A stretch of 64,000 bases of DNA from Aselliscus stoliczkanus (GCA_033961575.1 CM066728.1:103058852-103122851); one strand, 5' to 3'. Numbered from the stretch's first letter, positions 34,907-47,070 are shown. Notes: generated from the letters alone by a model not told the origin. Made by a program: numbers and translations.

Positions 34907-35325
34907 TTTTACCCAAGTAGCAAGTTTGAAGCATTTGTCAATTTTGTAAAATTGCATTTCTTTAGTTTGTAAAACAGCATCTCTAGGATGCTGGCTGGTT
35001 TTGGTAAAAACCAAAAAAGCACTGGCATTCAAGTTGAAAGTTGGGCTTCTTTGCTCCTATTTAAATGATAATGGGGAAAATCATAAGACAGAATTTCACA
35101 ATTTGGCCTTTAAGGTAAATTTTAAAATATATGAGAAAGAAGCCAACGAGTTCCTTTGATAGCCTAATTAAGCCTTGTGTGTATAGCTGGTCTGCCAACT
35201 TTTAAGAAGAATGTCTTCGCCACCTCCAGCATTCTGTCCCCACTCCCCCCACTCCCAATTTATATTCCTTACCTCAAATCTAGAATGTTAAAATAGACTG
35301 TTAGGAGATTTCTCTGCTCATTCAA
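34907..35325. other. Unassigned sequence
   Basis: No feature recognised. Confidence 0.4.
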
Positions 35326-35329
35326 CTTC

Positions 35330-35765
35330 CTATCCTTAGATATACTACATACTATGATCATATTAATCTCAAAGCACTTTTTCAATCTTATCATTCTTTG
35401 GCTCAAAAACCTACATTTGCTCTCCAAATGCCTTCAAAATTAAATATAACTCTTCGGTCCGACATTTAAGACCCATTGAAATGTGTCACCAAAATGTATC
35501 ATTCTCTCGCTCTTCCAATGACTTTCTATCTTATGCTCACATTCTATTCTTGAATATAAATTGTGCTTTTAGACTTTCTAGGCCTTTGCAATTTTATCAT
35601 CCCTTACCCCTGGAATTCTTTCTCTGTCAATCTCACCTATTCCTTAAGGCCCAACAGAAATAGCAAACTCCCCTAGAAATCACTCCGGTCCCCCAGAAGA
35701 CATGGTCTCACACTTACATAAACTTTGATGATATGGTGCCTTCAACTCACAGAACTTCACATAAT
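35330..35765 (+). mobile_element. LINE-2 (L2) 3' portion
   Basis: CCTTCAAAATTAAATATAACTCTTC, ATTTAAGACCCATTGAAATG, CTAGGCCTTTGCAATTTTATCATCCCTTACCCCTGGAATTC, TCACCTATTCCTTAAGGCCCAACAG and CCTAGAAATCACTCC reproduce the L2 3' order. Confidence 0.8.
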
Positions 35766-35834
35766 CTGCCTGGTATTGAGACCAGTGAACTTCTCTTAAT
35801 TGCCTGGCTTTTTTTTTTGTAAAAGTATATTCAT

Positions 35835-36110
35835 TCATTCACTCATGCAACACAAATATTTATTGATTGCCTACTATATGCTAAACAGTGGGAAAATCAA
35901 ATGACCTTGGCAAATATTTACAGGATGAGGGTGAAATTGTTATGATAAACGTACACAGAATGGTATGGAAAAGAGTTAGGTGGAGCATTCAAGCCACACA
36001 GGATGTGAGAATATGCTTCCAAGGATGGGACCTCTAACTGAAATTGGCATTTGTCGCATTAATAACTAGGGAAGGAGGAGGAAATCATTCCACAGGTTCT
36101 CAGTGCCCAC
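35835..36110 (-). mobile_element. LINE-2 (L2) fragment, reverse
   Basis: ATTCATTCATTCACTCATGC, AATATTTATTGATTGCCTACTATATGCTAAACAGTGG and, further right, GGAGGAGGAAATCATTCCACAGG match L2 read backwards. It is head-to-head with the preceding L2. Confidence 0.65.
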
Positions 36111-37070
36111 CTTAGAATTAATTCAGATCTTATTTGGACAGAAATCAGCACTGAAGCCATTTTGTAAAGAAAAAAAAATCTGCTCTAGTGATAAAGTCAT
36201 GTTAATAAGGTAGATTGAGCATTCATTTAATAGAATTCTCCCTTTAACATTCCCATAGTGGTAAAACTTTGCCCTGAACAATGCCCCAATGAAGCCGGAG
36301 ACAACTGTGTGGGATGCTTATGATTATAAGAGTGTGAGTTTGTAGGCATAGGCATCCACAAGATAAAGCCTTCCTCAATGAGGATTTAGGTGAGGTTCAA
36401 CTTATGGGAATAGGAGTTATTGAAAACAAAACCAGTCACATCATAGTTTTATTTATTTTAAACTCCAGGATGTGTCTGGAAACCCTTCAATGCAAAATAA
36501 TCCCTTTCCTCCCCTTCGAGCCCAATGTATAACATGACGGGGAGAAAACAGATACTTAGAAAGACAGCTACAACTTTAAAGCATGACAATGATCATTTCA
36601 TGTTTAAAAATATTGTATTATGTTTACTTAATTTCTGGGGCAGTAAAACGTACCAGTGCTTTTTTGGAATAGTAGGAGAACCTGATATTGCGGTTAACCA
36701 CACCACACCATATATATTCCAGTAGAGTAGTGTTTCACTCCCAGACAGCAGAGCTTTGGGCCAAATGTATTCCGGAGGACAAGGATAAGAGAGGCACAAA
36801 GACAAGAAGAATCAAAAGGAGCCTCGTGTTTGGCCTGAGGACTCAGCAGACATGCCTCTTAGGCAAAGAAACATGTCTTTCAAAGATTTCTGCACTGCGA
36901 TTGCATCAGGCTTGAGCAGAGATGGAGGCAGACGTGGTATTTCGCAGGACAGAAAAGCAACTGCAGCCAGAAATAGCAGAGCTCCCTTCATCAACCTGGG
37001 CCCTTCATCAAATTCTAAAAAAGAAACAAGTGCTATCACTTCTTTGGAACAGGGGTTAGGAGCTTATTTT
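36111..37070. other. Unassigned sequence
   Basis: Open frames on both strands (36525-36725, 36593-36805, 36852-37169) overlap each other and show no domain. Confidence 0.4.
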
Positions 37071-37074
37071 CTGG

Positions 37075-37275
37075 ATTCAGACAGGTCAGGGTTGGTCCTA
37101 ACTCCAATTGTTATATGTTGTGTAATAATCTCTCTGGATATGATGCCTCCATCTATAAAATGGAGATAATAAAACCCACCACAGGATGCTTGTTGGGAGA
37201 TGTGGAGATGGTCCATACACAGCAGTATTTTGCACAATGACTGACACACAGTGAGAAATCCATCAAGCACGGCTG
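37075..37275 (+). mobile_element. MIR SINE
   Basis: GGATTCAGACAGGTCAGGGTTGG, GATGCCTCCATCTATAAAATGGAGATAATAA, GATGCTTGTTGGGAGATG and AATGACTGACACACAGTGAGAAATCCATCAA match MIR from the central domain to the end. Confidence 0.85.
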
Positions 37276-39905
37276 TTGTGATGAATGACTAAGAAACCAT
37301 CCTTGTGGTTGAGCTAGATGTGCAAGTATTTCAAGTAAACATTCATATGCACATTGAGCCAACGAACCTCTTCAGGCTGTCAGGAGGACCGCTTGTTTTC
37401 AAAAGCACTCTCATTCGGAGCTGATTCGGCCTTTGATCAAAGACCCTCCAGGAAGCATAGAGCTATATTGCAGAATTAGCACACAGTATGCAGAGATGGG
37501 CTGCACCGAGCACTGGGCCTAGAGACTCTCAGCTTTAAACGCTCTCCCGTCCGCAGGCCCTGGAGGCTCCGCCTGACTTCTATTTCCTCCCAGCCAGGTG
37601 TCAGGGAGGGCCTGAAATGGGGAGTTGTTATGTGTGAGGACTCCTATTCATGCTTTAGGACTCAGCAGACCCAAAATAAAGAGCCGTACATGAAAGACAG
37701 ATTGAAACCATTTGTAAAGTTCAAGGTCATCTTTCCTTTTTCTTTCTTTGCACTCTAAAAGTAAAAATTTATGAATTATATCACAAGCCGGAGAAGGAAT
37801 TCTGCTCTGTAGGCAGTTGGGTTAGACACGCAGGGAGCAATTTCTGTTTTTGTTTATTTTTGAGCAGGTCTGTTGCCTATGTTTAAATTCTCTTGTTAAA
37901 TCTCTCTGTTTTATAGCTAATCACATTTTTATGGCAGGCATGAAGCTCTCTACAAGGCCCTTGCTGAGCAGTTCCTGTAAATCAAAACCTTACTCGGCTC
38001 CTCTTGTAGCTGGCAGTGGAACAGGGTTACTTTTACCATTTATGGTTGCAAAGTCCATCCAGACTTTTTTTTCCCCTTTAGCATTTTGTTTTTTTTCCAC
38101 TCAACCCCTTCCCTTCCTCCTGCCTTAAAAATGTATATTCCAGGCTTAGCTAAAACATGTATGAATAGATTATTTCATTCCTAACCATGGGACATTAATA
38201 AAGGTGTCAAAATGACAGAGGATGCCTGGCTTACATTGCTATATCCCAGGCCTATTCCTCGAGGTAGGCTGGAGCTATTTGGGAAAAGAGATCTGCTGGG
38301 CTCCTGGAAGCTGACCTCCAAGGTCTATTTAAAGTATTAAAACACTTTCTAGTAAAACATATTTATAGAGTGGACAGGACACTTAATCGCATCTTGTCTT
38401 CTTAGGCCGCTCACACCTCAGCCTTGTCATTATTCTCATGCCTGTTTCGGGCTGGGGACAAAGGGAGCCTAAGCATTTAACCCTAGATTACCCAGGTGAA
38501 GAGGTCTGGGCATCAGTGTCCCATCGGTGGTAACACTTGTCTTAGAAATTGTCCCACTATTTTGCTAGTTATGGTAAGGCTAAGACGAAGGCAAGATGTG
38601 AAGGTTTATAAAAATCAAAAAAAAAAGAAAGCAAAAAAGACATACATAAGCAAGGGGGAGTTATTTTTAAATAGCAAGTTAAAAGAAAGCTAGGCTCCCA
38701 TCCAACATTTCTCAAAGAAAAGACTACTCCCAGCTCTAGGGGGCAATGGTACCTGTAGGAATAAGAGAAGGAGGCGATGGCCAGATGGCTTTGGGCTGTC
38801 AGCAAACCCCATACCTGGTGGCATCTGCTGTTGCCCATTCCAGATGAAAGTCCCAGATGGCCCTACTCACAAGAGACAAGGAGTTTCTTTGTGGTCACAG
38901 TAATTTACTAAAACAGGGACAGGATGACATTAGAAGGAGCCAGACACCAGGCCGTGAGCACTTTACAGGAAGGCCTTAGAGAAGCAACTGGAACAAGCAC
39001 GTTTAGAGCTTTAGATGGCAAGGTCAGCATATGGAAACCAGTCAGTCCTCACTGTTGGCTACAATATGTAACACATCAGAGGGCTTCTGATTTTCCTGGG
39101 AGAAGCAAATACCACCACTTAGGGATGCTTCTCGGGGTGTCATTCCACCTCAAGCTGGGCAAATCCTTGGTGCATCTGCTGTGTGATGTCTGCAAGAAAG
39201 CGTGGGAAGGTCTGCCCCAAAAGGTGGTGTGAATTCTGGCGCCTCCACACAGATATTAATAGAGGCAACTTGTCCTCCTAGACCTTCATCCTGGGTGCCC
39301 CGTGCAGGAAAAAGATGACATGATCAGCAAGGAAAGCTTGGTAGGAGGATGAGAAGGGCATGTTGCCCATGAGAAAGGTCTCACACTTGACAATTAAAAT
39401 CAAGTATTCTAAATAAAGGTGAGGAGGCATGCTCTCCCCTGAGGTACAGAAGAGGGCCAATAAGCTCACACAAACTGACAACACCCAATGCACAGAAGAC
39501 CCCCCCATTCTCCTCCAGCCCTTCATCTCTTCCTGTAGTTATAATACCCAGCACCCCCACAGCCTGCATGGTACAAGACCCCAGTGATATCTGCTCAGGA
39601 CTGCCTATGCTCTCATGCTGCTAACCGGGGAATTCTGAAGAACAAAGTATATTTATTCTAATCACTGACCACAGGGACAGTTTCCTAGCTATGTTTCATT
39701 ATTTATTTTAATTGAATTGAGTTTTGATTATACCTGCGAAGTTGATTATTGAAAGAAATAATATAGTTGGAAAGTTGCAAAGCAAAGGCTTCTTTTCTGA
39801 AGTGAAGAAATGCCTCATCACTTAACTCATCTGTTTAAGAAATATATAAAAAGAGGGGTTTTCTTTCATGATGGGGATAATGAAAAGGGCAGAGATCTAT
39901 TGGTT
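37276..39905. other. Unassigned sequence
   Basis: 2.6 kb with no recognised repeat. It contains TTTGATCAAAGA (37433), matching TCF/LEF-type motifs in both directions, and a partial CTCF-like CTCTAGGGGGCA (38733). Frames of up to 102 codons have no domain. The low repeat content could reflect constraint, but that is inference. Confidence 0.3.
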
Positions 39906-39910
39906 TCCAT

Positions 39911-40125
39911 CAGTGATTCTCAACCAGAGGCAATTTTGTACATAAACCCCACCCCTGGGGCTATTTGGCAATGTCTGGGGACACTGTGGGTTGTCAGAGC
40001 TTGAGCTGTGTAACTGGCATCAAGAGGCTGGGGATACTGCAAAACATCCTACAAGGCACACACAGCCTCACCACAGAGAACTATGCAGACCAAAATGTCA
40101 GCAGGGCCAAGGCTGGGAAACCCTG
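39911..40125 (+). mobile_element. MER20 DNA transposon (hAT)
   Basis: Near-complete 215 bp: CAGTGATTCTCAACCAGAGGCAATTTTG, TATTTGGCAATGTCTGGGGACA, AACTGGCATCAAGAGGCTGGGGATACTGC, AAACATCCTACAAGGCACA, CCAAAATGTCAGCAGGGCC and the right end GGCTGGGAAACCCTG. MER20 copies are known to act as enhancers or insulators in some mammalian tissues. Whether this one does is unknown. Confidence 0.92.
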
Positions 40126-40254
40126 CATCCATCCGTCATCACCTGAGTGATGCTCCATGGGCCAGTCACCTAAATTCTCTGAGACAGCCTCCTCATCTGC
40201 AAAATTCTGAAAGGTTGTTGTAAGCAACGATGACTAGTCTACTTTTCCAACCAC

Positions 40255-40460
40255 TGTCACTAACGCTGACTCAATTTACCGAGCACTTACTGTGTGCTAA
40301 ACACAGTTCTAAGTGGCTTTGTTTATTTCAGTTAATCAGTACACATATTTCAGTTAATAAGCACTATTATTGCTTCATTTTACAGATGAGAAACTGAGGC
40401 ACAAAAGGGTAAATATCTTGCCTAACGTAAGAGATGGCGGAGGAACAGGGCCTGCAAGAT
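40255..40460 (-). mobile_element. MIR SINE
   Basis: Reverse MIR: CGAGCACTTACTGTGTGCTAAACACAGTTCTAAGTGGC, TTCATTTTACAGATGAGAAACTGAGGCACAAAAGGGTAAATA and a diverged GATGGCGGAGGAACAGGGCC. Confidence 0.88.
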
Positions 40461-41330
40461 AATGTGTTCATAGTTAGAGGTCATGCTATTGCCATTGATC
40501 CTGGGTGTTAAATGAAATACTTAAAAGGCAGCACAGAAGAACACCCACAGAAGCTGTGCATCAAGACCTGTTGGTCAGTGGAGGCAGAAGTCACTCATCC
40601 AGCCACGTCTTTCCTTCCCATTTGTTCCTTCTTCGCATTGGAAAATACCGCTTTAAAAGTTTGTCTAAAATACATAATAATTGAAAAATATCAACCTGTG
40701 GAAAGGTACTAGAAATAGTATTTAGGAGAACAGAGAAAAGACTAGGGGCAAAGAGAGATAGACAAGTCCTCACTATCAGTGTGACGCACAGCCAGTTTGG
40801 CTAGTAGGCAGAGCAACAGTCACACTGCCTGTCACAATTAATGTTGGTGTTCACTGGCTCTGCCCCTGGAAGCTGGGGATGGGGAGACCTTCCTTTCTGG
40901 AACAACGATCCGATATGGATTCTCGACTATTCCTCTCCTGCCCCCGGGTGTGGCAGTCTTTCTGAGCCACATCAGCCCCATAACTTCCCCTAACAAAACT
41001 CCCAGGTGGTCCCACATTCATCATTCATGAACATACAGGGTCAGTCAGCCCCACTGCCATTTGACTTTGAATGTTATCAGAAATAGAACCAAGTGTGTTC
41101 TGGTCTTGCCAATGGTTGGAGACCTTTAGCCTCAGGGAAGCTATACTGTTGCCCAAGTTCACTGTGCACATTTCCTCAAGTAAGACATTTACAGGCTGAT
41201 TTACATGGAGAGCCCTCGGGTACCGACTGGGGAGGCTTTCTGGGGGGACAAGAATGTGGCCTCACTTGTGGCCAATGAAGAGGCAGGAGCAGGGCCTCTG
41301 ATGTGGGGTGGTAGTGAGCACAGCGTGAGT
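40461..41330. other. Unassigned sequence
   Basis: No gene or repeat recognised. Short frames only. Confidence 0.4.
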
Positions 41331-41334
41331 GGCC

Positions 41335-41470
41335 AGACCTGCACAAGCTGGAATGCTGGCTCCCGACTACAAGCTCCATTTTCACCCTCACTAAGCAAGC
41401 CTCGGTGTTTTAATTTGTAAATGGGATAATCCTGCCTAGCACTAGTGCTGGCTAAGAATAATCTTAGTAA
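41335..41470 (+). mobile_element. MIR fragment, weak
   Basis: GCTGGAATGCTGGCTCCCGACTACAAGC, then TTAATTTGTAAATGGGATAATCCTGCCTAGCAC, fits a MIR with an internal gap. Confidence 0.5.
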
Positions 41471-41504
41471 CTTTATCATAACACCGGAGACATGACTAAG
41501 CACT

Positions 41505-43795
41505 AGATCAGTGGTTCCCATCCCCAACGGAACCCATCGCCCCGGTACCAAATTTTTTGGTTGTGTCTCCTTTGCTACCCTAAAAGGAATTTCATCAATA
41601 TGAACTTACATACATAATTTCAAAAGAAATAATGTCCTGACTACTTAACAAAGGAGAAACAAAAGTAAATTATAAAAAATATTATGCATGTACATAGATG
41701 CTTGGTCAGCCTCTACCCAGGAAGATGCAACACTCCATTGTACACTTGGCCTTAGATGTGAACCTGGAGATGCAGGTCACGTGTGAGGAGCCGGCGCCTG
41801 TCAGCCCACCAGCAGCACGGACCCCGTGATGGGGCTGTCTAACACGGTGCACAGCTCCTGGGAAGTTCTGACTCTGAGCCCTGCCATCCCTCAGTGTACG
41901 TGGTAGCTTCATTCTTGGGAATTCAAATATATTCACTCTGTGCAGAACATACTTCATCCTTACATAGACATGAAAGTCAGATCCTAGCCCCAAATTATGG
42001 ACAGTATTTTTTTAATCTAATGAATGTACAATAAGCTCACAAACAGTGCTTCCTAGTCTTTGTTGTGCAAGACGCCTTTCCACGCTGCAGGTCACTGCCA
42101 TGCCTGCCCTCCTGAATTCCAGTGACACTCCTCCAGTCATTATAGCGACCAAATACGTGATCACAAGTGTGATTTGTACACAGCCTTGAGAATGGTGCCA
42201 CACCGATGAAGAACCATCACACCAGGTCAATGGTATCACTATGACAACAAAAACAACAGGTCTTGCAGTTCTAGGAGATGGTCATCATCCATTTCTCTTC
42301 CCACGTAGCACTCACTGCATTTAGAATTAGTGCCGATTGGTGAAAACAAACACATGTAGGCCTTTTGATGGAGGTGAAGGTATGAGAAGACCAGTAATAG
42401 CTCTAGGTAGGGAATGAACCGCTGACCACTCACATACCAGGCATCTGGCCACTGAGTGTCTTTTTCTGCTGCCAGAGGTTGGATTCACAAGGCTGATAAG
42501 AGGATAGCAAGAGTTAAGCCCAGAGGTCAGATAAGGAAAAGGTGGTAGTTATATTTTGGGCTTTTGAATTGTCATCAGCCATGTGGATTTATTTCCGATG
42601 ATTTTCCAAATATAGAGTTTCCTGCAAAGGGGCTTTGTTATTCTTACAGCCACCTATTCTAATCCAGGGTGGCCTTGCATTGTATTTCCCTCTAATGCTT
42701 TCACTTGTTATGCTTTTAGTGGGGGCAAGAGAGAATTTAATTTGGAGGCAGACGGCGTAGTATTCTAACTCATTCAACAAACACGTAAGATCTGCAACCC
42801 GACAGGCCTTGATTTCAGATATGAGGACAGGCTTACTATACAAATGCTAAACCCACGGGCCTGGCTCAAGAATTTCTCTGGCCCAGACAGAAACTGTCTT
42901 CACTTAATTCTAACTAGGTCTGGAGTTTAACAATCGTGACTCCATGCTTGAAGCCCCCAATGGGTGGCCAGCAAGCTTCTTGGCTCAATGGTCCAATCCA
43001 TTAAAAGTTAAGTAGGTCACAATTTCCGAAACTTTTCCTTCCAAAAATTTACATTTCCAAGCATCACTGCATTCCAAGCTATTAAAAATCTAGTAACTAC
43101 CAAAGATACAGGTCCAGAAAAAGTCAATTTCACCTTCTAAATTACACTGAAAATTATATACATAGAGGTTTTTCTAATTCTGTGTGTTTAAGCCTTGGAT
43201 AAAATTTGACAATTAAAATAATACCCCCAGAGCTCAATATACTTTGTTCATTGCTACACAGGGAAAGGCTGGGAGAGAAAGAGAACACAAAGTAGGAACA
43301 AGGCCCTTAACTCAGCTAATATGGCTTCCCAGCAAGAGGAGGTGGTCTAAATAGAGGGGTTACAGGGGTGTTGTTTGGTTTGATATTGAATGCATTTACT
43401 GTGCTGTCAAATTATCTAACAACTGCTAATTAAAAATGCACTGACTCTGTCTGATGGGGGAGTTACTAAATCTGAGCGTGCCATGGCCAACATATTGAAG
43501 CAATCAACCTGGCTCTTTATGATCTTGAAAGACCTCATTGAAGAGTTGATCTCACCTGCATATCAAGGGCAGGACAGCCCATACCTGTGATACTGCCTGG
43601 GTCTGAAGTAGTTGGAGGGAACAGATAACCCAGTGAACGAGTCCAGTCAGACAGCTAACTACATGCATTTCCAGGGTCCCATGCCGGTTTGGGCACATGG
43701 AGCTCACAACACCCTCAGGAAGGTCTTCCAGAAACACCACATCACTGTTCTCTAGCAAAGAGACCAACATGGCCATTATTAAAAACTTTGTTTCC
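41505..43795. other. Unassigned sequence
   Basis: A possible hAT left end (CAGTGGTTCCCATCC at 41510) cannot be followed far. The part at 41750-41900 is CpG-richer and holds a TCACGTG E-box (CACGTG at 41778-41783). Frames of up to 95 codons have no domain. Confidence 0.3.
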
Positions 43796-43910
43796 GGGCC
43801 TGCCAAGTGGCGCGGTAGTTAAGCGCTGGCTTGGGAAGCCAGTGGCCCCGGTTCGGGTCCCACATACGGGGGCCAGTGACACTGCCCTCCAAAACAAACA
43901 AACAAAAAAC
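43796..43910 (+). mobile_element. tRNA-derived SINE, head-only form
   Basis: A-box region AGTGGCGCGGTAGTTAAGCG and B box GGTTCGGGTCC are intact, with a CAAA-rich tail. Duplication AACTTTGTTTCC at 43784-43795 and 43911-43922. Confidence 0.95.
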
Positions 43911-44049
43911 AACTTTGTTTCCTGGTGTGGGTTTTGTGTATTTGCATACCTGCTTTCACTGACCAAACTCCAATGCCAGGTTGGTGACTGGAAGCCTGAG
44001 ATTAGGTTATGAGATGACACTGCAAGGTCTCCTGCAGAATACACCATGA

Positions 44050-44280
44050 CAGGAGCTGCATTTACTGAGTGTTTCCTATGTGCCAGGCATATTACTAAGC
44101 TCTATACAAATATTCCTTCATTAAATCCTGGTCACAGCACTGTGAAGAAGGCATTGTTATCCTATTTTACAGATGAGGACACGGAGTCACGAGCAGTTAC
44201 GTAAAGGTCAAAGTCAAGGTCATAAATACGGTAAATAACAGAGTTTGGATTTGAACCCAGGTCTGACTGTTTTCAAAGCC
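44050..44280 (-). mobile_element. MIR SINE, nearly full length
   Basis: Reverse MIR: TTTACTGAGTGTTTCCTATGTGCCAGGCATATTACTAAGC, TATTTTACAGATGAGGACACGGAGTCACGAG, then GAGTTTGGATTTGAACCCAGGTCTGACTG at the tRNA-like end. Confidence 0.92.
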
Positions 44281-44369
44281 TGAACTTCGTTCTGCAGCTT
44301 CCCCTCCGGCCTGTGTTTTGCCGGCATTGTAGAAATAGACAGAATAGTTTATCCCCTGCCACACACATT

Positions 44370-44740
44370 TCTTTCTGACACCTGAACTATACTAGATACC
44401 ATTCCTTTTACCTAGAATATTCTCCCAAGCCTTTTAGGTAAGGTTATTCCCACTGTGTTCTTTGAGGTGCTGTCTATGATTTTCTTCTCCCTCATATAAT
44501 CTTCGACCCCTCCTTCCTACCCCCGCTGACCAATTCCACTGCATAACTCTAGCTGCTTCCAAATTCCTTTTTTTTTTTTTTTTTTTTTTGAGGGCAGTGT
44601 CACTGGCCCTCATATGTGGGACCGAACCGGGGCCGCTGGCTTCCCAAGCCAGTGCTTAACCACCGCGCCACTCGACCGGCCCTCCAAATTCCTTTTTATC
44701 CTCCTTGTATACAAATCCATAAAGGATTTGCAAGATGCAT
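44370..44740 (+). mobile_element. L2 fragment, weak, containing a SINE
   Basis: TTACCTAGAATATTCTCCCAAGCC and TTTGAGGTGCTGTCTATGATTTTC resemble the L2 3' region. Confidence 0.35.
44573..44682 (-). mobile_element. tRNA-derived SINE, head-only form
   Basis: Reverse copy with a long T-run. Duplication TCCAAATTCCTTTTT at 44558-44572 and 44683-44697, 15 of 15. The B box has lost one G. Inverted relative to the copy at 43796-43910, about 660 bp away. Confidence 0.96.
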
Positions 44741-44937
44741 TTGAATATTTTACAATAGGTATTTAATGTTATATTCAAAGACTGCATCCCAGGTTCCTAT
44801 TTACACTATGAACATAATTAAAAATTTGGAAAAAATTATTTCCCCAACTGCATTGTTTTATTATTTGTTAATACTCAAGAAGAAGGATTTTTTGCTGTTG
44901 TTGAAGATATACTTCTATCTGGATTAATACTTTGATT

Positions 44938-45135
44938 AGCTCCCTTCTGCCTCCTTCTTATAAGGACCCATATGATTGTATCAACCCCCACCCAGATCAT
45001 TCAGGATGGCCTCTCCACCTCAGGATCTTTGATCACATCAGTAAAGTCCCTTTGGCTGTGAAAGATAACAAATTAAGGGGTTCTGGAGAGTAGGATATAG
45101 ACATCTTTGGGGGCCATTATTCTACCTACATTTGC
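44938..45135 (-). mobile_element. MLT1-like LTR, partial
   Basis: CTTCTTATAAGGACCCATATGATTG, CAGATCATTCAGGATGGCC, CACCTCAGGATCTTTGATCACATCAGTAAAGTCCC and GACATCTTTGGGGGCCATTATTCTACCTACA match the left half of a reversed MaLR LTR, as in 23100-23438. The outer half is missing. Confidence 0.8.
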
Positions 45136-45139
45136 CCAT

Positions 45140-45440
45140 TGTTGATTTTTAAAATCCCTCTGCTGGAATATTGCTATTTATCCTATAATATGCAGGTCAC
45201 CCGCCCTTACCTGACCCATACCCCACCCAGGTAGATGACTGACCTATGTCTTCTCCATATTATCATGCATATATCTTTCTCATAGCACCAAGCATATTAT
45301 AATACCAATTGCCTGCCTTCCTTACCAGACCATAAATTGATTGGAAGCATGTACTTAGGCTTATGTATTCATGTACCTCCATAAGTTAGCACAATGATTT
45401 ATGAGTACTATATCAGCAATAATTATTTGGGAAATAAGTG
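45140..45440 (+). mobile_element. L2 3' end fragment
   Basis: CATAGCACCAAGCATATTATAA, CTTACCAGACCATAAATTGATTGGAAGCATG and TAAGTTAGCACAATGA follow the L2 3' end. Confidence 0.55.
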
Positions 45441-45484
45441 GATGAAAGGAGGGACAAATGAGGGGGTGGAAGGCATGGACCAAT

Positions 45485-45600
45485 GGCAGCATATATGATG
45501 AAAATTTAAACTACATCATATGTATATATTAAATCCTTATGTTGTGTACCTGAAGCTAATATGGTATATGTCAATTACATCTCAATTTTAAAATACTTAA
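45485..45600 (+). mobile_element. L1 3' end fragment
   Basis: TTAAATCCTTATGTTGTGTACCTGAAGCTAATATGGTATATGTCAATTACATCTCAATT is an older L1 3' terminal type. Confidence 0.7.
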
Positions 45601-45799
45601 ATTATATTGAAAATTGTCTAACATATCTTAATGTGGGAAAATTATTAAACTATTTTTATTAACTTTCATCACTTCAAATTTTAAAATGGCTTTTTGTTCT
45701 TAAATTGTACTCTGTATATAGATAGCCTTTGGGTGGGACTACGGGTCAGTCTTCATTTTCCACATAAGCCAACTTGGGATCCAAACATATAGAAAGAAG

Positions 45800-46335
45800 G
45801 GGAAGAAGTGATGGACTTCCACTTCCCATCTCTGAACTGCAACATAAAATCATTCAAGGTGAGGATTTCGGTAAAATTATGTGCCGAACAATTTTTGCTC
45901 TTACTTGGACTATCAAAGAAAAGGATCATTTTTCTTAGACAAAAACTACTCGCCACTCTTAAAAGCCACACCTCCCACTGCCTACGCTTTTGTGGGGGAT
46001 GTTACATGTCATTGTATGGCTGCCCTGTTACAGCTATGCTTCCAGGAGGAACTTTGCTGGGAAACAAGTTTCTTTCCTTCTCAAATACATTAAAAGTTCC
46101 ACCCTTTTTATGGTGTCCCAGAATACATGGTTTCTATCTTCATGAAAAGGGACTTGTTTGTTGGACCTGGGGGTGGGGGAATAGATGAAAAATATCAGGG
46201 AGCTTTAGGATGGAAATTCTTGCAGAGTCCATACTAGGGGTGACACAGTGGGTGGTCCTCACAGGGTTAGGTGGTTTCTTGAAGTTGTTCAACTTAGGTA
46301 AAGCCCAGCCTGCAATTCCTGGTATAAAACCATAT
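45800..46335 (+). pseudogene. Possible endogenous retrovirus dUTPase-like remnant (ERV-L type)
   Basis: Across shifting frames three pieces appear in dUTPase order: a Leu-Pro-Gly-Gly segment followed by a Val-Pro-Pro turn (about 46035-46110), a Gly-rich loop with Ile-Asp-x-x-Tyr-x-Gly (about 46167-46190), and a Leu-Phe-Asn-x-Gly-Lys segment (about 46278-46300). ERV-L elements carry a dUTPase at the end of pol. Frames are broken between the pieces, and about 90 bases intervene between the last two, where they should be close. No adjacent LTR of the right class is identified. Plausible but weak; chance similarity is not excluded. Confidence 0.33.
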
Positions 46336-46429
46336 GACCCAGCAGTGCCTCAGTACAGTAACAACATTCGAATAGAAACATTTTTAGCTGATCAATTAAA
46401 AATAATAATAAACCATTTTTTGTGAGTTG

Positions 46430-47028
46430 AGAACTTCAAGAAAAACAAAGGACACCTTTTAGTTCTCCAAAGGCTTCTTCCGGGAACTTCTGATGCAGTG
46501 GTTAATTCTACATTAGGAATAGAAACTTACTGAGTTTCAAATGAATAAGCAATATCAGCAATAATGCCTTTAACCCTTATTTTGCTCTCTTATTCTATTT
46601 CCAACCCGCCCTTGACTTTTGCAAACATTACAGGGAGGATAATTAGGGCTACAGCTTATTTATTATGACCAGACATTGCCTGAAGCTCTAGATCCGAAAA
46701 ATGGAACCAGGTGACTCCATGTGCTCAAAATTTATTTCACTGCCGTTTTCAACTAATAGAAAATCTCAGACAGAAAAGTGCTTTTCCAGTGTCTGATACA
46801 AGCTGAAGAGTTTCCAATCAGACATAAACACTGTTGAAGCCAGGGGATAACAGACTGTATCCATCAGTCAAGTTGTTGCCTCGATAAGCATGTAGTTAGT
46901 AAACAGCTTTCCTCTTAACCAAGAGTCATTTGAGAGTTCTGTCCAGGAAATCTGTTACCACATTCTTGGGCATCAGTTGTCCCCCTGATAAATACAGTTG
47001 GATTCTCTTAGCCAAATATTAGATTTTA
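46430..47028. other. Unassigned sequence
   Basis: No gene or repeat recognised. Confidence 0.4.
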
Positions 47029-47070
47029 GGACAATGAGAGAAGGTATTAGGACTATGAGAGAAGGTATTA
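47029..47070 (+). repeat. 21-bp tandem duplication
   Basis: GGACAATGAGAGAAGGTATTA followed at once by the same 21 bases with A to T at position 5. A recent local duplication, probably replication slippage. Confidence 0.95.
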
